Below are positions 1 to 8,270 of a stretch of DNA of 25,328 nt, in pieces (the first letter of the stretch is position 1; every line of letters begins with the position of its first letter). The DNA lies in contig CAYWIM010000072.1 of assembly GCA_964458325.1 (NCBI GenBank), positions 1 to 25,328 of the forward strand. The letters run 5' to 3'. A program made the position numbers and the translations under genes. The notes under the pieces are model-generated. The model had not been told where the DNA came from and searched no databases. It saw only the letters and a list, made by a program, of their open reading frames with translations. Source of the stretch: JAGMXM01 sp964458325 (lineage in GTDB: Bacteria; Verrucomicrobiota; Verrucomicrobiia; Limisphaerales; UBA1319).

Positions 1-54
1 GGTGATGCTTTTGGATCCCGGCACGGTGACTTGCGCCGACACCGGCCCCGCCAA
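1..54 (-). CDS. aroA: 3-phosphoshikimate 1-carboxyvinyltransferase (EPSP synthase), N-terminal codons only
   Basis: EPSP synthase transfers enolpyruvate from PEP to shikimate-3-phosphate in the chorismate pathway. Only the N-terminus is in the window; the gene continues past the left edge. On the minus strand the frame reads LAGPVSAQVTVPGSKSIT, and V-x-V-P-G-S-K-S-I-T is the conserved N-terminal substrate-binding segment of AroA (the Lys and Ser contact the ligands). There is no ATG in this frame: an in-frame TAA lies at 121-123 and the possible starts after it are TTG at 54 or GTG at 42, with no clear Shine-Dalgarno. Translation is probably coupled to tyrA, whose frame runs through this region. 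The tyrA-aroA order fits a shared aromatic amino acid operon. The family call rests on about 10 residues but the motif is distinctive; the start is uncertain. Confidence 0.72.
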   Translation of the reverse strand, partial: MAGPVSAQVTVPGSKSIT

Positions 55-997
55 AATCCGACCAAGGTCGGAGGAGGGTCGGGCCGGGAAAGAGGGTAGG
101 GCTCGGCGGGCGCCGCGCCATTACAGGCGATCGCCCCTGCTCGCACCATTGGTCCCGACGCTGTTTGGCCTCCTCGAAGAAATCGGCGATGGCGCGCGCA
201 TCGCCGCTCTCGAGGGCATGGCGGAACTCATCGAGATCCTCGATGAACACCCCCAGGACGCGCATGAGGTTCTTGCGGTTGGCCAGGGCGATGTCGCGCC
301 ACATCTCCGGCGATCCGGATGCGATGCGCGTGGTGTCGCGGAACCCGCTGGCGCAAAGCAGCGCCTGCTCGGGTGGGTGCAGCGGGCTGAGAACATAGTT
401 GGCCAGCTCCGCCGCGACGATATGCGGCAGGTGGCTCGAGCGGCCGACCAGCTCGTCATGGTCCTCCGGCGTCAGATGCAGCGTGCGCCCCCCCAAGGCC
501 CGCCAAAATCCGTCCACGCGCTCCAGCGCGTCGGCCGATGTCCGCGGCGTCGGGGTCAGCACGCACCAGGCCTGTTCGAACAGGTCCGGACGCGCGGCCA
601 GGACGCCGCTTTTCTCCGTGCCCGCCAAGGGGTGAGATCCCACAAAATGGGCGCCCGCGCTCGAGATCAGCGGCTCGAGATCGTGAACCACGGTCCCTTT
701 GACGCTTCCGACGTCGGTCACAATGGTCCCGGGTTCCAGGCCGGGCTGCATCGACTCGACCATCTCACGCATGCGGGCAATGGGCGTGCAGAGGATGACG
801 AGATCGGCGCCCTCGACGGACCGGGCCGGGTGCCGAGTGGCATGGTCCACAACGCCCCGCCGGGTGCATTCCGACACGCTGGCCATCCGGCGCACCAAGC
901 CATCCACTCGGTCCGCCAACCGCCGCTGCTTGATGGCCAGACCAAGCGATCCGCCTAATAAACCCACCCCCGCCAAGGTGATCTTCCGCCAGTGCAT
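1..997 (-). CDS. tyrA: Prephenate dehydrogenase, no stop codon within the window
   Basis: NAD(P)-dependent oxidative decarboxylation of prephenate (or arogenate) in tyrosine synthesis; cytoplasmic. The minus-strand frame starts with ATG at 997, the first start after an in-frame TAA: MHWRKITLAGVGLLGGSLG. G-x-G-L-L-G-G-S-L-G is the Rossmann nucleotide-binding motif at residues 10-19. The family motifs TDVGSVKG and SHPLAGTEKSG follow, then an all-helical dimerisation region ending in the typical FFEEAKQRRDQW tail near residue 285. Family members usually stop about here, but this frame stays open through position 1 and overlaps the aroA start in a different frame. So either the gene has an unusual 35-residue or longer extension, or an indel near 120 has hidden the stop. 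It is divergent from polX, with 102 bp between the starts. The assignment is firm; the C-terminal boundary is not. Confidence 0.92.
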   Translation of the reverse strand, partial: MHWRKITLAGVGLLGGSLGLAIKQRRLADRVDGLVRRMASVSECTRRGVVDHATRHPARSVEGADLVILCTPIARMREMVESMQPGLEPGTIVTDVGSVKGTVVHDLEPLISSAGAHFVGSHPLAGTEKSGVLAARPDLFEQAWCVLTPTPRTSADALERVDGFWRALGGRTLHLTPEDHDELVGRSSHLPHIVAAELANYVLSPLHPPEQALLCASGFRDTTRIASGSPEMWRDIALANRKNLMRVLGVFIEDLDEFRHALESGDARAIADFFEEAKQRRDQWCEQGRSPVMARRPPSPTLFPGPTLLRPWSDFGGAGVGASHRAGIQKHH

Positions 998-1099
998 GCG
1001 CCCGATTTAACCCGGGAAGCTCGGCCGATGCAAGCCGGCGGGCGCGCCTTGGCGGCCTTTGGCGTTGCGCTTTTCGGGGCCGACCTCATTATTGGATCC

Positions 1100-2854
1100 A
1101 TGGACAAGGACCAAGTGGCCGAGGTGCTCGAGCAAATCGCCGTCCTCCTCGAGCTCAAAGGGGAGAACCCGTTCAAGTCTCGCGCCTATGCCCAAGCCGC
1201 CCGGACGCTCAGCGGACTGGCCGAGCCGCTCGAGAAACTCATTGCCGAAAACCGTCTCGGCACGCTCCCTGGCATCGGCCAGGGGCTCCAGGAGAAGATC
1301 ACCGAACTCGCCACCTCGGGGCGGCTGGCCTACTTCGAGGAACTCCAGGCCTCGATCCCGCCCGGTTTCATCAACCTGCTCGAAATCCCCGGGCTCGGCC
1401 CGAAAAAGATCCGAGCCTTGCACGACCGCCTGGGGATCACCGGCGTGGACGAGCTCGAAGCCGCCTGTCGTGCCGGCCGCGTGGCGGCTCTTGATGGCTT
1501 TGGCGAGAAATCGCAGGGCAAGATCCTGGAAGGGATCGAGTTCCGCCGCCAGTACGCCAGCCGCCATCTGCTCGTCGATGCCCTCGCCGCGGCCGATCCC
1601 ATCCTCGCCGCGCTGCGATCCCATCCCGACGTCATCCGATGCAGCCCGGCCGGCAGCGTCCGGCGCGGCAAGGAGATCATCGGCGACCTCGATTTTCTGG
1701 CTTCGTCGAAGAGCCCGGCTGCGGTAATCGACTCCTTCGCAGGGCTCCCTGGAATCGAGCGCGTCATCGCCCGGGGCGAGACCAAGGCCAGCATCATCCT
1801 GTATGGCGGCATGCAGGCCGACCTCCGCGTGGTCAGCGACCTCGAATACCCCTTTGCCCTGGCCTATTTCACCGGCAGCAAGGAGCACAATATCGTCATG
1901 CGCCAGCGCGCCATTTCCCGCGGGCTCCGTCTCAACGAATATGGCCTGTTCCGCTCGGCCGAGGAGACCCGGGATCCCGAGCTCCGCGTGGCGTGCCGGA
2001 CCGAGGAGGAGATCTTCGCTCAGCTGGGGCTGGCGTATGTGCCGCCCGAGCTGCGCGAAGACCAGGGCGAGTTCGCCGCCGCCGAACAGGGCGAGATCCC
2101 GCGGCTGATCGAGTGGACGGACCTGAAAGGCTCGCTGCACAACCACTCGAACTGGAGCGATGGGCAAGGGAGCATCGAGGAAATCGCCGCTTACATGCAG
2201 GAGCTGGGCTGCGCCTACTGGGCCATCACCGACCACTCGCGCTCCTCCTTTCAGGCCAACGGCCTGGATTCCTCGCGGCTCCGCAAGCAGCTCCGCGAGA
2301 TCCACCAGGTCAACCAGCGGCTCGCCGACTCGGGCGCGGAGTTCCGGCTGCTGACCGGCGCCGAGGTCGACATTCTGGGGGACGGCCGCCTGGATTTCCC
2401 GGACGAGCTGCTCGCTGAGCTGGATGTCGTGGTCGCCAGCCTCCACGCGGGCTTCTCGCAAAACCAGGCCGAGATGACCCGCCGGCTGATCCAGGCCGCC
2501 CAGAACCCCCATGTCCATATCCTCGGCCACCCGACCGGCCGCCTTCTGCTCGAACGCGAGCCTTACCCCCTCGATGAGACCGCCGTCATCGACGCATGCG
2601 CCGCCACCGGCACCTGGATCGAGCTCAACGCGCACCCGTGCCGGTTCGACCTCGATTGGCGGCTCTGGCCTTATGCGAAAAAACAGGGCGTCCGCTGCGC
2701 GATCAACTGCGATGCCCACCGGCTGGAGCATGCCGAATTTCTCCGGCTCGGCGCCGGGATCGCCCGGAAAGGCTGGCTGACCAAGAACGACGTCGTGAAC
2801 ACCCTACCGTGGCCCGAGCTCTCGGCCCTCCTGGCGGCCAAGCGGGCGCGCTAG
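1100..2854 (+). CDS. polX: Family X DNA polymerase with PHP domain
   Basis: Bacterial PolX fills short gaps in base-excision repair and has 3'-5' exonuclease or AP-endonuclease activity from its PHP domain. I chose ATG at 1100 (MDKDQVAEVLEQIA), which gives 584 residues, close to the roughly 570-580 of the family; the open frame extends upstream to 992 but that part resembles nothing. Domain order: helix-hairpin-helix motifs at about 54-63 (LPGIGQG) and 95-104 (IPGLGPKK); the nucleotidyltransferase palm with SVRRGKEIIGDLDF at 186-199, where D196 and D198 are the metal ligands and D241 is probably the third; the thumb; then the PHP domain from 343 with HNH at 347-349, D378-H379, E422, H449, H477, H512 and D538-H540 as metal ligands. 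Polymerase and PHP sites both look intact. It converges with the FAA-family gene, 7 bp between stops. Confidence 0.96.
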   Translation: MDKDQVAEVLEQIAVLLELKGENPFKSRAYAQAARTLSGLAEPLEKLIAENRLGTLPGIGQGLQEKITELATSGRLAYFEELQASIPPGFINLLEIPGLGPKKIRALHDRLGITGVDELEAACRAGRVAALDGFGEKSQGKILEGIEFRRQYASRHLLVDALAAADPILAALRSHPDVIRCSPAGSVRRGKEIIGDLDFLASSKSPAAVIDSFAGLPGIERVIARGETKASIILYGGMQADLRVVSDLEYPFALAYFTGSKEHNIVMRQRAISRGLRLNEYGLFRSAEETRDPELRVACRTEEEIFAQLGLAYVPPELREDQGEFAAAEQGEIPRLIEWTDLKGSLHNHSNWSDGQGSIEEIAAYMQELGCAYWAITDHSRSSFQANGLDSSRLRKQLREIHQVNQRLADSGAEFRLLTGAEVDILGDGRLDFPDELLAELDVVVASLHAGFSQNQAEMTRRLIQAAQNPHVHILGHPTGRLLLEREPYPLDETAVIDACAATGTWIELNAHPCRFDLDWRLWPYAKKQGVRCAINCDAHRLEHAEFLRLGAGIARKGWLTKNDVVNTLPWPELSALLAAKRAR

Positions 2855-2861
2855 GACGCGG

Positions 2862-3617
2862 TCACTTCACCGTGTTGACCAGCGGCGCCAGCCCCTGGAT
2901 CCGGACCTCGATCCGGTCGCTCGATTCGATGGGCCCCACCCCGCTCGGCGTGCCCGTCAGAATCACGTCGCCCGGCAGCAGGGTCATGTTCGTCGAGATG
3001 AAGCTCACCAGCTCGAAACAGTTGAATATGAGCTGGCTGGTGTTCGAGTTCTGGCGGAGCTGGCCGTTCTGGAAAAGCTGGATGGTCAGATCGTGCGGAT
3101 CGATCTTGGTCTCGACGTACGGCCCCAGCGGCGTGAAGGTGTCGAACGATTTGCATCGCGCCCATTGGCTCTCGGCATTCTGGATCGTGCGGTCGCTGAT
3201 GTCCTGGGCGGCCGTATACCCGAAAATGTAGCGGGCCGCCGCCGCCGGAGTCACGTTGCGCACCCGCCGGCCGATCACGATCGCCATCTCCGCCTCGTAA
3301 TCCACCCGGTGATGCGGAAACGGGATCTCGATCTTGGCCCCATCCGGGATCAGCGACGTCGGCGCCTTCAGCCAGAACAGAGGCTCCTTCGGCAGAACCA
3401 TGCCGGACTCCCGCGCGTGATCGGCATAGTTGAGCCCCACGGCAATCACCTTCGATGGCGTCAGGGGCACCAGCGTCTTCACTCCCTTGAGCGGCAGCGG
3501 CTTCTTTTCGAACGAAGGCGAGCCAAACACGTCCCCCTGCAGACGGAACAGCTCGCCATCGACCACCTTCGCAAAAAAGGTGCTGTCGCCCTTTTGGAAT
3601 CGTCCAATTGCAGCCAT
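2862..3617 (-). CDS. Fumarylacetoacetate hydrolase family protein
   Basis: The FAH superfamily covers fumarylacetoacetases, acylpyruvases, oxaloacetate decarboxylases and HpaG-type isomerases, which act on beta-diketo or 2-oxo acids with a bound divalent metal. The 251-residue protein has a small N-terminal domain followed by the catalytic fold: GLNYADHARE at 61-70, DYEAEMAIVIG at 106-116 (E108 and E110 as metal ligands), QDISDR at 138-143 (D139 the third ligand), KSFDTFTPLGP at 156-166 and GDVILTGTPSGVGP at 216-229. The exact substrate cannot be read from sequence. The start is ATG at 3617. A good GGAGG lies 17 nt upstream, nearer an out-of-frame ATG at 3630, so initiation may be inefficient or coupled. 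It lies 56 bp after the ABC permease stop on the same strand and may be co-transcribed, though no functional link is evident. Confidence 0.94.
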   Translation of the reverse strand: MAAIGRFQKGDSTFFAKVVDGELFRLQGDVFGSPSFEKKPLPLKGVKTLVPLTPSKVIAVGLNYADHARESGMVLPKEPLFWLKAPTSLIPDGAKIEIPFPHHRVDYEAEMAIVIGRRVRNVTPAAAARYIFGYTAAQDISDRTIQNAESQWARCKSFDTFTPLGPYVETKIDPHDLTIQLFQNGQLRQNSNTSQLIFNCFELVSFISTNMTLLPGDVILTGTPSGVGPIESSDRIEVRIQGLAPLVNTVK

Positions 3618-3673
3618 ACGGATGCAGCATGCTACCTCCGAAACAACCCCCGTGACAAGCGATTTATCCGCCT

Positions 3674-4858
3674 TCACCCCAATCGGATGACCTGCCGCCG
3701 GATCCAGGCCCCCGGACCCGCCAGCAATCCCAGGCTGACCAGCCCCATGAGCGCCAGCGTCGGCCAAAGGGCGATCGATTCGACGACGTAGCCCGCCCGC
3801 TCCAGGTTGTCCGCCGCCAGCCGCGCCAGCCAGTGCAGAGGCAGCAGGGCGCTCAGGTTGACGGCCACCAGCAGGGCGCCGAGCAGCCCCACATAATGCC
3901 ACGCCAGCCACGACGGATGGTAGCCCAGCAGAATCAGCCGCCGGAGCCGGTCCGTGTTCCGGATCACAAGCAGCTCGATGCTCAATCCCAGTATCCAGAG
4001 CGCCAGCCCCAGCACGACAATCCCGAATCCACCCACCACGGTCAGCAGCAGCCGCATCGTCGAGGCCCGCCGGCCCGCCCGAAGCTGCTCGGCGTTGCAC
4101 TGGTAGTTGCGGGCCGCCAGATAGGCGGCCAGGCCTGGATCCGAAGGCCGGTCCGTCTGGAGGATCAATCTCGATGGCCGGCTGGCCCCCGGCCCGAACC
4201 TGCCGTTCGCCCACTCGAGGAATGACCACGGGACCAGGATGGTCGGAAGCCGCTGCGAGAAGCCGGCGATCCGCCCGGTCATCTGGGCCTCCTGTCCCTC
4301 GCCCTCCAGCCGCAGATCGAAGCGGACCAGCCGGATCAGCGACTCGCTGATCGTTGGCAAGTTCCGGCTCGCCGCGTAGCCGAAGTTGTATAGCGCCAGA
4401 TAATCCCGCGGCACCACGATCGGCACCTCCGTCATCCCGGGCGCCCACCGCCACTCCGTCGGCTCGAAATCGAGGTACTCGTCCGGCACGGCTTCGAGGA
4501 ACAGATCCGATTCCAGCCCCGGCACGACGCTGTCCGCGCCCGTGGATGCCCGCACCGCGAACCGGCCGGCCTGGAATGGCGCCAGCGACTGCACGAACGG
4601 CTGCCTCCGCAGATCGTCCAGCTCGGCCTCGGTAAATCCGGCCGTGTCCGCCCTCAGCAGGCCCGCCAGGCCGACCGGCTTGTTCACGATGAGATACTCG
4701 GACGCCAGAAGATCGCGCTGTTCCCGCAGCGTCTGGCGGACGATCCGGGCCAGATGCACCCCGCCGAAGAGCAGCCACCAGCCCAGCATCACGCCCCCCG
4801 CCATCCCCCCGAGCCGGATCCACCCCAATCCCTGGTAAATCAGTCGCAATAAGCTCAT
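3674..4858 (-). CDS. ABC transporter permease, FtsX/MacB-like topology
   Basis: This inner-membrane protein has 394 residues. One hydrophobic segment lies at about 17-35, a large extracytoplasmic region at about 36-268, then three hydrophobic segments at about 269-298, 318-340 and 360-382. One N-terminal helix, a big periplasmic domain and three C-terminal helices is the topology of FtsX/MacB-type permeases, which act in lipoprotein release, peptide or toxin export, or cell-wall hydrolase activation rather than classical solute import. Its ATG (4858) overlaps the stop of the ATPase gene as ATGA, so the two are translationally coupled partners. I see no substrate-binding protein or membrane-fusion protein nearby. 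The permease assignment rests on topology and the ATPase neighbour rather than on conserved motifs; the cargo is unknown. Confidence 0.85.
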   Translation of the reverse strand: MSLLRLIYQGLGWIRLGGMAGGVMLGWWLLFGGVHLARIVRQTLREQRDLLASEYLIVNKPVGLAGLLRADTAGFTEAELDDLRRQPFVQSLAPFQAGRFAVRASTGADSVVPGLESDLFLEAVPDEYLDFEPTEWRWAPGMTEVPIVVPRDYLALYNFGYAASRNLPTISESLIRLVRFDLRLEGEGQEAQMTGRIAGFSQRLPTILVPWSFLEWANGRFGPGASRPSRLILQTDRPSDPGLAAYLAARNYQCNAEQLRAGRRASTMRLLLTVVGGFGIVVLGLALWILGLSIELLVIRNTDRLRRLILLGYHPSWLAWHYVGLLGALLVAVNLSALLPLHWLARLAADNLERAGYVVESIALWPTLALMGLVSLGLLAGPGAWIRRQVIRLG

Positions 4859-5502
4859 AGGTCCATGACCCGCTCGCCCGCCAATCCACGGTCGCCCGCC
4901 AGGCTGGTCAATACCCACCCCGCACCGCCCGCGGCGCATTCGGCCTCGACCAGCTCGATCGCACGCCGCGCGTTGTCCTCGTCCAGATGGCTGAAGGGCT
5001 CGTCCAGCAGCAGCATCTCGAACGGCTGGCAGAGGGCCCGGATCAGCGCCACCCTCTGCTTTTGGCCCAGCGACAATCTGCCCGCGGGCCGGCCCTGCAA
5101 TCCGCCCAAGCCCAGCCGCTCGAACCATGCGTCCACCACATGCCGAGCCCGATGCCGCGTGAGCCGATTCTTGAGCTCGACATTCTCCCATGCGGTGAGT
5201 TCGTCGAACAGCTGGAGATCTTGCGGCACCAGGCCCAGCCGCCGCCGCCGCAAAAGCGTCCACTCCGAAATCCCCAGCTCCCGCAGGTCGCGCCCGTCGA
5301 GACGGATCCGGCCCGTGTAGTCCGACCGCAGGCCATACAGGACCGAGATGAGCGTGGTCTTGCCTGCCCCGCTGGGCGCTCGGATCACCGTGCGCGAGCC
5401 GACCGGAAAGACCACGGCGCACCCCCACACCTGGGAACGGTCGGTCCGGCCGCACAGCGGCGCCGGCTCGACCCGGTCGAATGCAAGCTCCATACCCGCC
5501 AT
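4855..5502 (-). CDS. ABC transporter ATP-binding protein, LolD/MacB type
   Basis: The cytoplasmic ATPase subunit of the adjoining permease, 215 residues. Walker A is APSGAGKTT at 42-50 (the usual first Gly is Ala, with K48 present). The Q-loop is LVPQDLQLF at 91-99 (Q94), the signature LSLGQKQR at 143-150, and Walker B MLLLDEPFSHLD at 163-174 with catalytic E168. At the position where the H-loop histidine is expected, after the VLT strand (about 197-199), the sequence is TSLAGD, so no histidine is seen. ATG at 5502 has AGGGG at suitable spacing; an ATG three codons in (5493) is the alternative. The gene is divergent from pyrE with 160 bp between starts. The ABC assignment is certain; function follows the permease and is unknown. 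Confidence 0.92.
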   Translation of the reverse strand: MAGMELAFDRVEPAPLCGRTDRSQVWGCAVVFPVGSRTVIRAPSGAGKTTLISVLYGLRSDYTGRIRLDGRDLRELGISEWTLLRRRRLGLVPQDLQLFDELTAWENVELKNRLTRHRARHVVDAWFERLGLGGLQGRPAGRLSLGQKQRVALIRALCQPFEMLLLDEPFSHLDEDNARRAIELVEAECAAGGAGWVLTSLAGDRGLAGERVMDL

Positions 5503-5662
5503 TTGTATCCCCTGCCGCCAGGCCCGGCAATGCCCCGTCTGATCTTCCTCGATCGAGCGCGGAACTCATGCCGCCGGCCCGTGGATCGAATGGGATCCCG
5601 AGCCTGGCTCGAAGTTCATCGATCCAACTTGCGGATTGACGGCGATCTGATTGGATAGGCTC

Positions 5663-6229
5663 ATGACCAGCGCGGAAGCGATACGTATTTTCGAGGAGAC
5701 GGGCGCCCTCCTCGAGGGGCATTTCATCCTGCGGAGCGGGCGCCACAGCCGGCTCTATTTTCAGTGTGCCTTGGCGCTGCAGGACATGCCGACGGTCGAG
5801 CGCTTGGGGAAGGCCCTGGCCGACCAGGTCCGGCCTTTGGGCGCCGCCACCGTCGTGTCGCCCGCGATGGGCGGTCTGGTGATCGGACAGGAAGTGGCGC
5901 GCCAGCTGGGCAAGCGGTTCCTATTCGTCGAGAAGGAGGAGGGCCGGCTCGCCTTGCGCCGCGGTTTCCAGATCGCCCCCGGGGAGCGCATCCTGGTCGT
6001 CGAGGATGTGGTCACCCAAGGCGGCCGTGTTCGTGAGACGATCGACATCGTCCGCCAGCATCAGGGCGATCTGGCGGGCATTGCCATGCTGGTCAATCGG
6101 TCGCAAAGCCCGATCGATTTCGGCGCGCCGTCGTTCCAGTTGATCGCGCTCCCCATCGAGACCTTCGATCCTGACGATCTCCCCGCCGATCTGGCGGCCC
6201 TGCCGGCCGTCAAGCCTGGCAGCAAATAA
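5663..6229 (+). CDS. pyrE: Orotate phosphoribosyltransferase
   Basis: It makes orotidine 5'-monophosphate from orotate and PRPP, the fifth step of pyrimidine synthesis, in the cytoplasm. The 188 residues begin MTSAEAIRIFEETGALLEGH, followed by SGRHSRLYFQCALALQ, the N-terminal signature of the bacterial PyrE subfamily that forms a homodimer. SPAMGGLVIG is at 66-75, FVEKEEGRLALRRGF at 88-102, and the PRPP loop LVVEDVVTQGGR at 111-122. The usual loop reads E-D-V-V-T-T-G-G-S; here Gln and Arg replace a Thr and the Ser, a mild deviation. I chose ATG at 5663, which matches the family start; a TTG at 5651 is in frame. It converges on the glycosyltransferase gene with 60 bp between stops and no evident T-tailed terminator. 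Confidence 0.95.
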   Translation: MTSAEAIRIFEETGALLEGHFILRSGRHSRLYFQCALALQDMPTVERLGKALADQVRPLGAATVVSPAMGGLVIGQEVARQLGKRFLFVEKEEGRLALRRGFQIAPGERILVVEDVVTQGGRVRETIDIVRQHQGDLAGIAMLVNRSQSPIDFGAPSFQLIALPIETFDPDDLPADLAALPAVKPGSK

Positions 6230-6289
6230 CGCGCGGCTCCGATCGGCAGCGAGCCTCGAGCTCGGGATCCATCCCTGGCGCCGAACCCC

Positions 6290-7282
6290 TCACGGAGGAG
6301 GTCGCTGCCCGGGGCGCCCGAGCCACGGCTCCAGACGCCCCCACACTTCCTCGAAGCTCACACCCAGCAGACAGCGCGGCTCCGCGTATTGGCACAGATC
6401 GAAACAGGGCTTGGCCGGACAGGGCTTGCCCTCGATATATTCCGCCTCCGGGTGGAGCGGGGTGAATCCCGCCGGGACTTGGGGCCCAAAGATCGTGAAC
6501 GTCCTGACGCCTGCCATCGCCGCCAGATGTCCGGCCCCCGAGTCGTTCCCGACAAACCACGCGGCTCGATCCATCCAGTCGAGCAGATCGCTCACCGATC
6601 CTGGCGCGACCGCCGCCGGCTCTCCCTGTTGCCGCCACTCATTCAGCTGCCCCGAGTCGCAGAGGACCTGGACCGTCCAGCCGCGCTGCCGGAGCCGGTC
6701 GACCAGCGCCCGATATCTCTCCAGCGGCCATACCCGCACCGGCTGCGCCGCTCCCGTATGGACCACTCCCAAGGCGCGCCCTGTAGCGGGCGGCGCTTTG
6801 CGCTGGGATCGTTCGGGCAGATCGATCTCGAGCGGCCGGCCCGCCGCGCGCCACAGGTCATACCGATGGGCCCGCGGATCGGGCGGCTCGAGCGCCCGTG
6901 TCAGCCACAGCTGGCTTCCTGCCCGCCGGAATCCGATCCGATGGCGCACCCCGGCCAGAAACATCAGGAAATGATCCCGCGGATCCCAGCGGCCCGACAC
7001 GCCGAAGTCGAACCGCTCCCGCCGCAGGCGCATCCCCACGCGCGCGATCTCCCCCCAAGGCCAGCGATGGAGCCGATATTTCCCGCGCAGAACCGTCCAT
7101 GGCGCCGTCCAGGGAATGACCTCGACCTGGGGCCAGAACCGGGGGCGGAGGTCGGCGGCGTAGGGCTTGCCCAGCAGCCAGACCCGATACCGCCGGCTGG
7201 CCTCCTGAAGGAATGGAGTTGCCATGGCCTGGTCCCCCACACCCCACAGTTCGACCACCAACAGCTTCGGGGCCGCTGACAT
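6290..7282 (-). CDS. Glycosyltransferase family 9 (heptosyltransferase-like)
   Basis: GT9 enzymes such as WaaC, WaaF and WaaQ transfer ADP-heptose to lipopolysaccharide core at the inner face of the cytoplasmic membrane. The 330 residues have the two Rossmann-like halves of a GT-B fold. The N-terminal half has LLVVELWGVGDQAMATPFL (7-25), the loop that usually holds the catalytic acid. The C-terminal half has VVHTGAAQPVRVWPLERY (173-190) and WFVGNDSGAGHLAAMAGV (242-259), the donor-binding signature. Near the end is a cysteine cluster, C288-x4-C293-x3-C297-x6-C304. I prefer ATG at 7282, 11 nt after an AAGGGGT; a GTG at 7294 is in frame but would overlap that ribosome site. It is the last gene of the fmt cluster, 15 bp after the fmt stop. 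Acceptor sugar is unknown. Confidence 0.9.
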   Translation of the reverse strand: MSAAPKLLVVELWGVGDQAMATPFLQEASRRYRVWLLGKPYAADLRPRFWPQVEVIPWTAPWTVLRGKYRLHRWPWGEIARVGMRLRRERFDFGVSGRWDPRDHFLMFLAGVRHRIGFRRAGSQLWLTRALEPPDPRAHRYDLWRAAGRPLEIDLPERSQRKAPPATGRALGVVHTGAAQPVRVWPLERYRALVDRLRQRGWTVQVLCDSGQLNEWRQQGEPAAVAPGSVSDLLDWMDRAAWFVGNDSGAGHLAAMAGVRTFTIFGPQVPAGFTPLHPEAEYIEGKPCPAKPCFDLCQYAEPRCLLGVSFEEVWGRLEPWLGRPGQRPPP

Positions 7283-7297
7283 TGCCGGGTCCACCCC

Positions 7298-8254
7298 TTA
7301 GGCCGGAAACCGGGATCCCGGCTCGAACCGCCAACCCGCCAGAAACTCGCCGGCCTTCATCGGCCGGCGTCCCTCGCGCTGCACCTCGAGCAGCCGTATC
7401 CCCTCTTCTCCGCACGCGACGACCAGGTCCCGATTGGCCGCCCCGACCCGTATCTCGCCCGGAACGCCGCAGCATTCGCCCGCCACCTCCGCCTTCGATA
7501 CCTTGAGCCGGATCGGCGGTGTCGTCCCCGGCAATTCCGTGAAAACACCCGGCCAAGGGGTGAGCGCTCGGACCTGATTCCAGATCCGCCGGGCGGGCTG
7601 GGTCCAGTCGATCCTGCCATCGGCCGCGACGATCTTCCGGGCATGGGTGGCTTGGGCAGGATCCTGGGGCTGAAGGGCGATCCGGCCAGCCACATAGTCC
7701 GGGATCGTTCGAACCAGGAGATCGGCCCCCTGCCGCGCCAGCCGGTCGTGGAGGCTCCGCGCGTTGTCGTCCGAGCCGATGGCCGTCCGCTCCTGGCTCA
7801 CGATCGGCCCGGTGTCCAGGCCTGCTTCCATCCGCATCACCGTCACCCCGGTCTCTGGATCCCCGTTCCAGAGCGCCCATTGGATGGGCGCGGCGCCCCG
7901 GTATTTTGGCAGGAGCGAGGCGTGCACGTTGAGGCATCCATGCCTGGGCAATGCCAGGACCGCCGGCGGCAGCAGCTGGCCATAGGCCGCCACCACCACC
8001 AGGTCGGGCCGCAGATCGGCCACCGGCTGGATCCCCTGCGGATCGCGCAGCCGCTCGGGCTGGAACACCGCCAGCCCCAGCCGCTGGGCAACCTCCTTCA
8101 CCGGCGGCGGCTGCATCCGCAGATCCCGGCCGCGCGGCCTGTCCGGCTGCGTGATCACCCCGGCCACATCGACTGCCGCGGACCGCACCAGCGCCTCGAG
8201 GCTGGCGCAGGCCAGCTCCGCTGTCCCCATGAATACAATCCGCAATCCCGGCAT
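7298..8254 (-). CDS. fmt: Methionyl-tRNA formyltransferase
   Basis: It formylates initiator Met-tRNA with 10-formyl-tetrahydrofolate, giving fMet-tRNA for translation initiation. The 318 residues match the usual length of about 315. The N-terminal formyltransferase domain starts LRIVFMGTAELACASLEAL. The catalytic triad is in place: N109 and H111 in NVHASLLPKYRGAAPIQWAL, and D147 in EAGLDTGPIV. The C-terminal tRNA-binding OB domain follows from about 205 (ARKIVAADGRIDW). ATG at 8254 has AAGGGGG a few bases upstream; the open frame extends to 8383, but that part overlaps the zinc-ribbon gene and has no family similarity. The often adjacent deformylase gene def is absent; a zinc-ribbon gene lies 16 bp upstream and a GT9 gene 15 bp downstream. 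Confidence 0.97.
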   Translation of the reverse strand: MPGLRIVFMGTAELACASLEALVRSAAVDVAGVITQPDRPRGRDLRMQPPPVKEVAQRLGLAVFQPERLRDPQGIQPVADLRPDLVVVAAYGQLLPPAVLALPRHGCLNVHASLLPKYRGAAPIQWALWNGDPETGVTVMRMEAGLDTGPIVSQERTAIGSDDNARSLHDRLARQGADLLVRTIPDYVAGRIALQPQDPAQATHARKIVAADGRIDWTQPARRIWNQVRALTPWPGVFTELPGTTPPIRLKVSKAEVAGECCGVPGEIRVGAANRDLVVACGEEGIRLLEVQREGRRPMKAGEFLAGWRFEPGSRFPA

Positions 8255-8270
8255 GCGCCCCCTTTCGGCT

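Noticed and set aside
2..958. 318-codon plus-strand frame over the tyrA region
   Set aside because: TyrA on the other strand has the Rossmann and SHPLAGTEKSG motifs; this frame has none.
998..1099. Promoter for polX (TTGCGC with TATTGG)
   Set aside because: Poor hexamers and a 19-nt spacer, and the -10 would lie only a few bases before the ATG.
1007..2731. 574-codon minus-strand frame opposite polX
   Set aside because: Pure shadow of polX, which has every catalytic motif; no domain signal in the antisense translation.
6230..6289. Intrinsic terminator between pyrE and the glycosyltransferase gene
   Set aside because: Only a 5-bp GGGAT/ATCCC stem is present, with no T-run on either strand.
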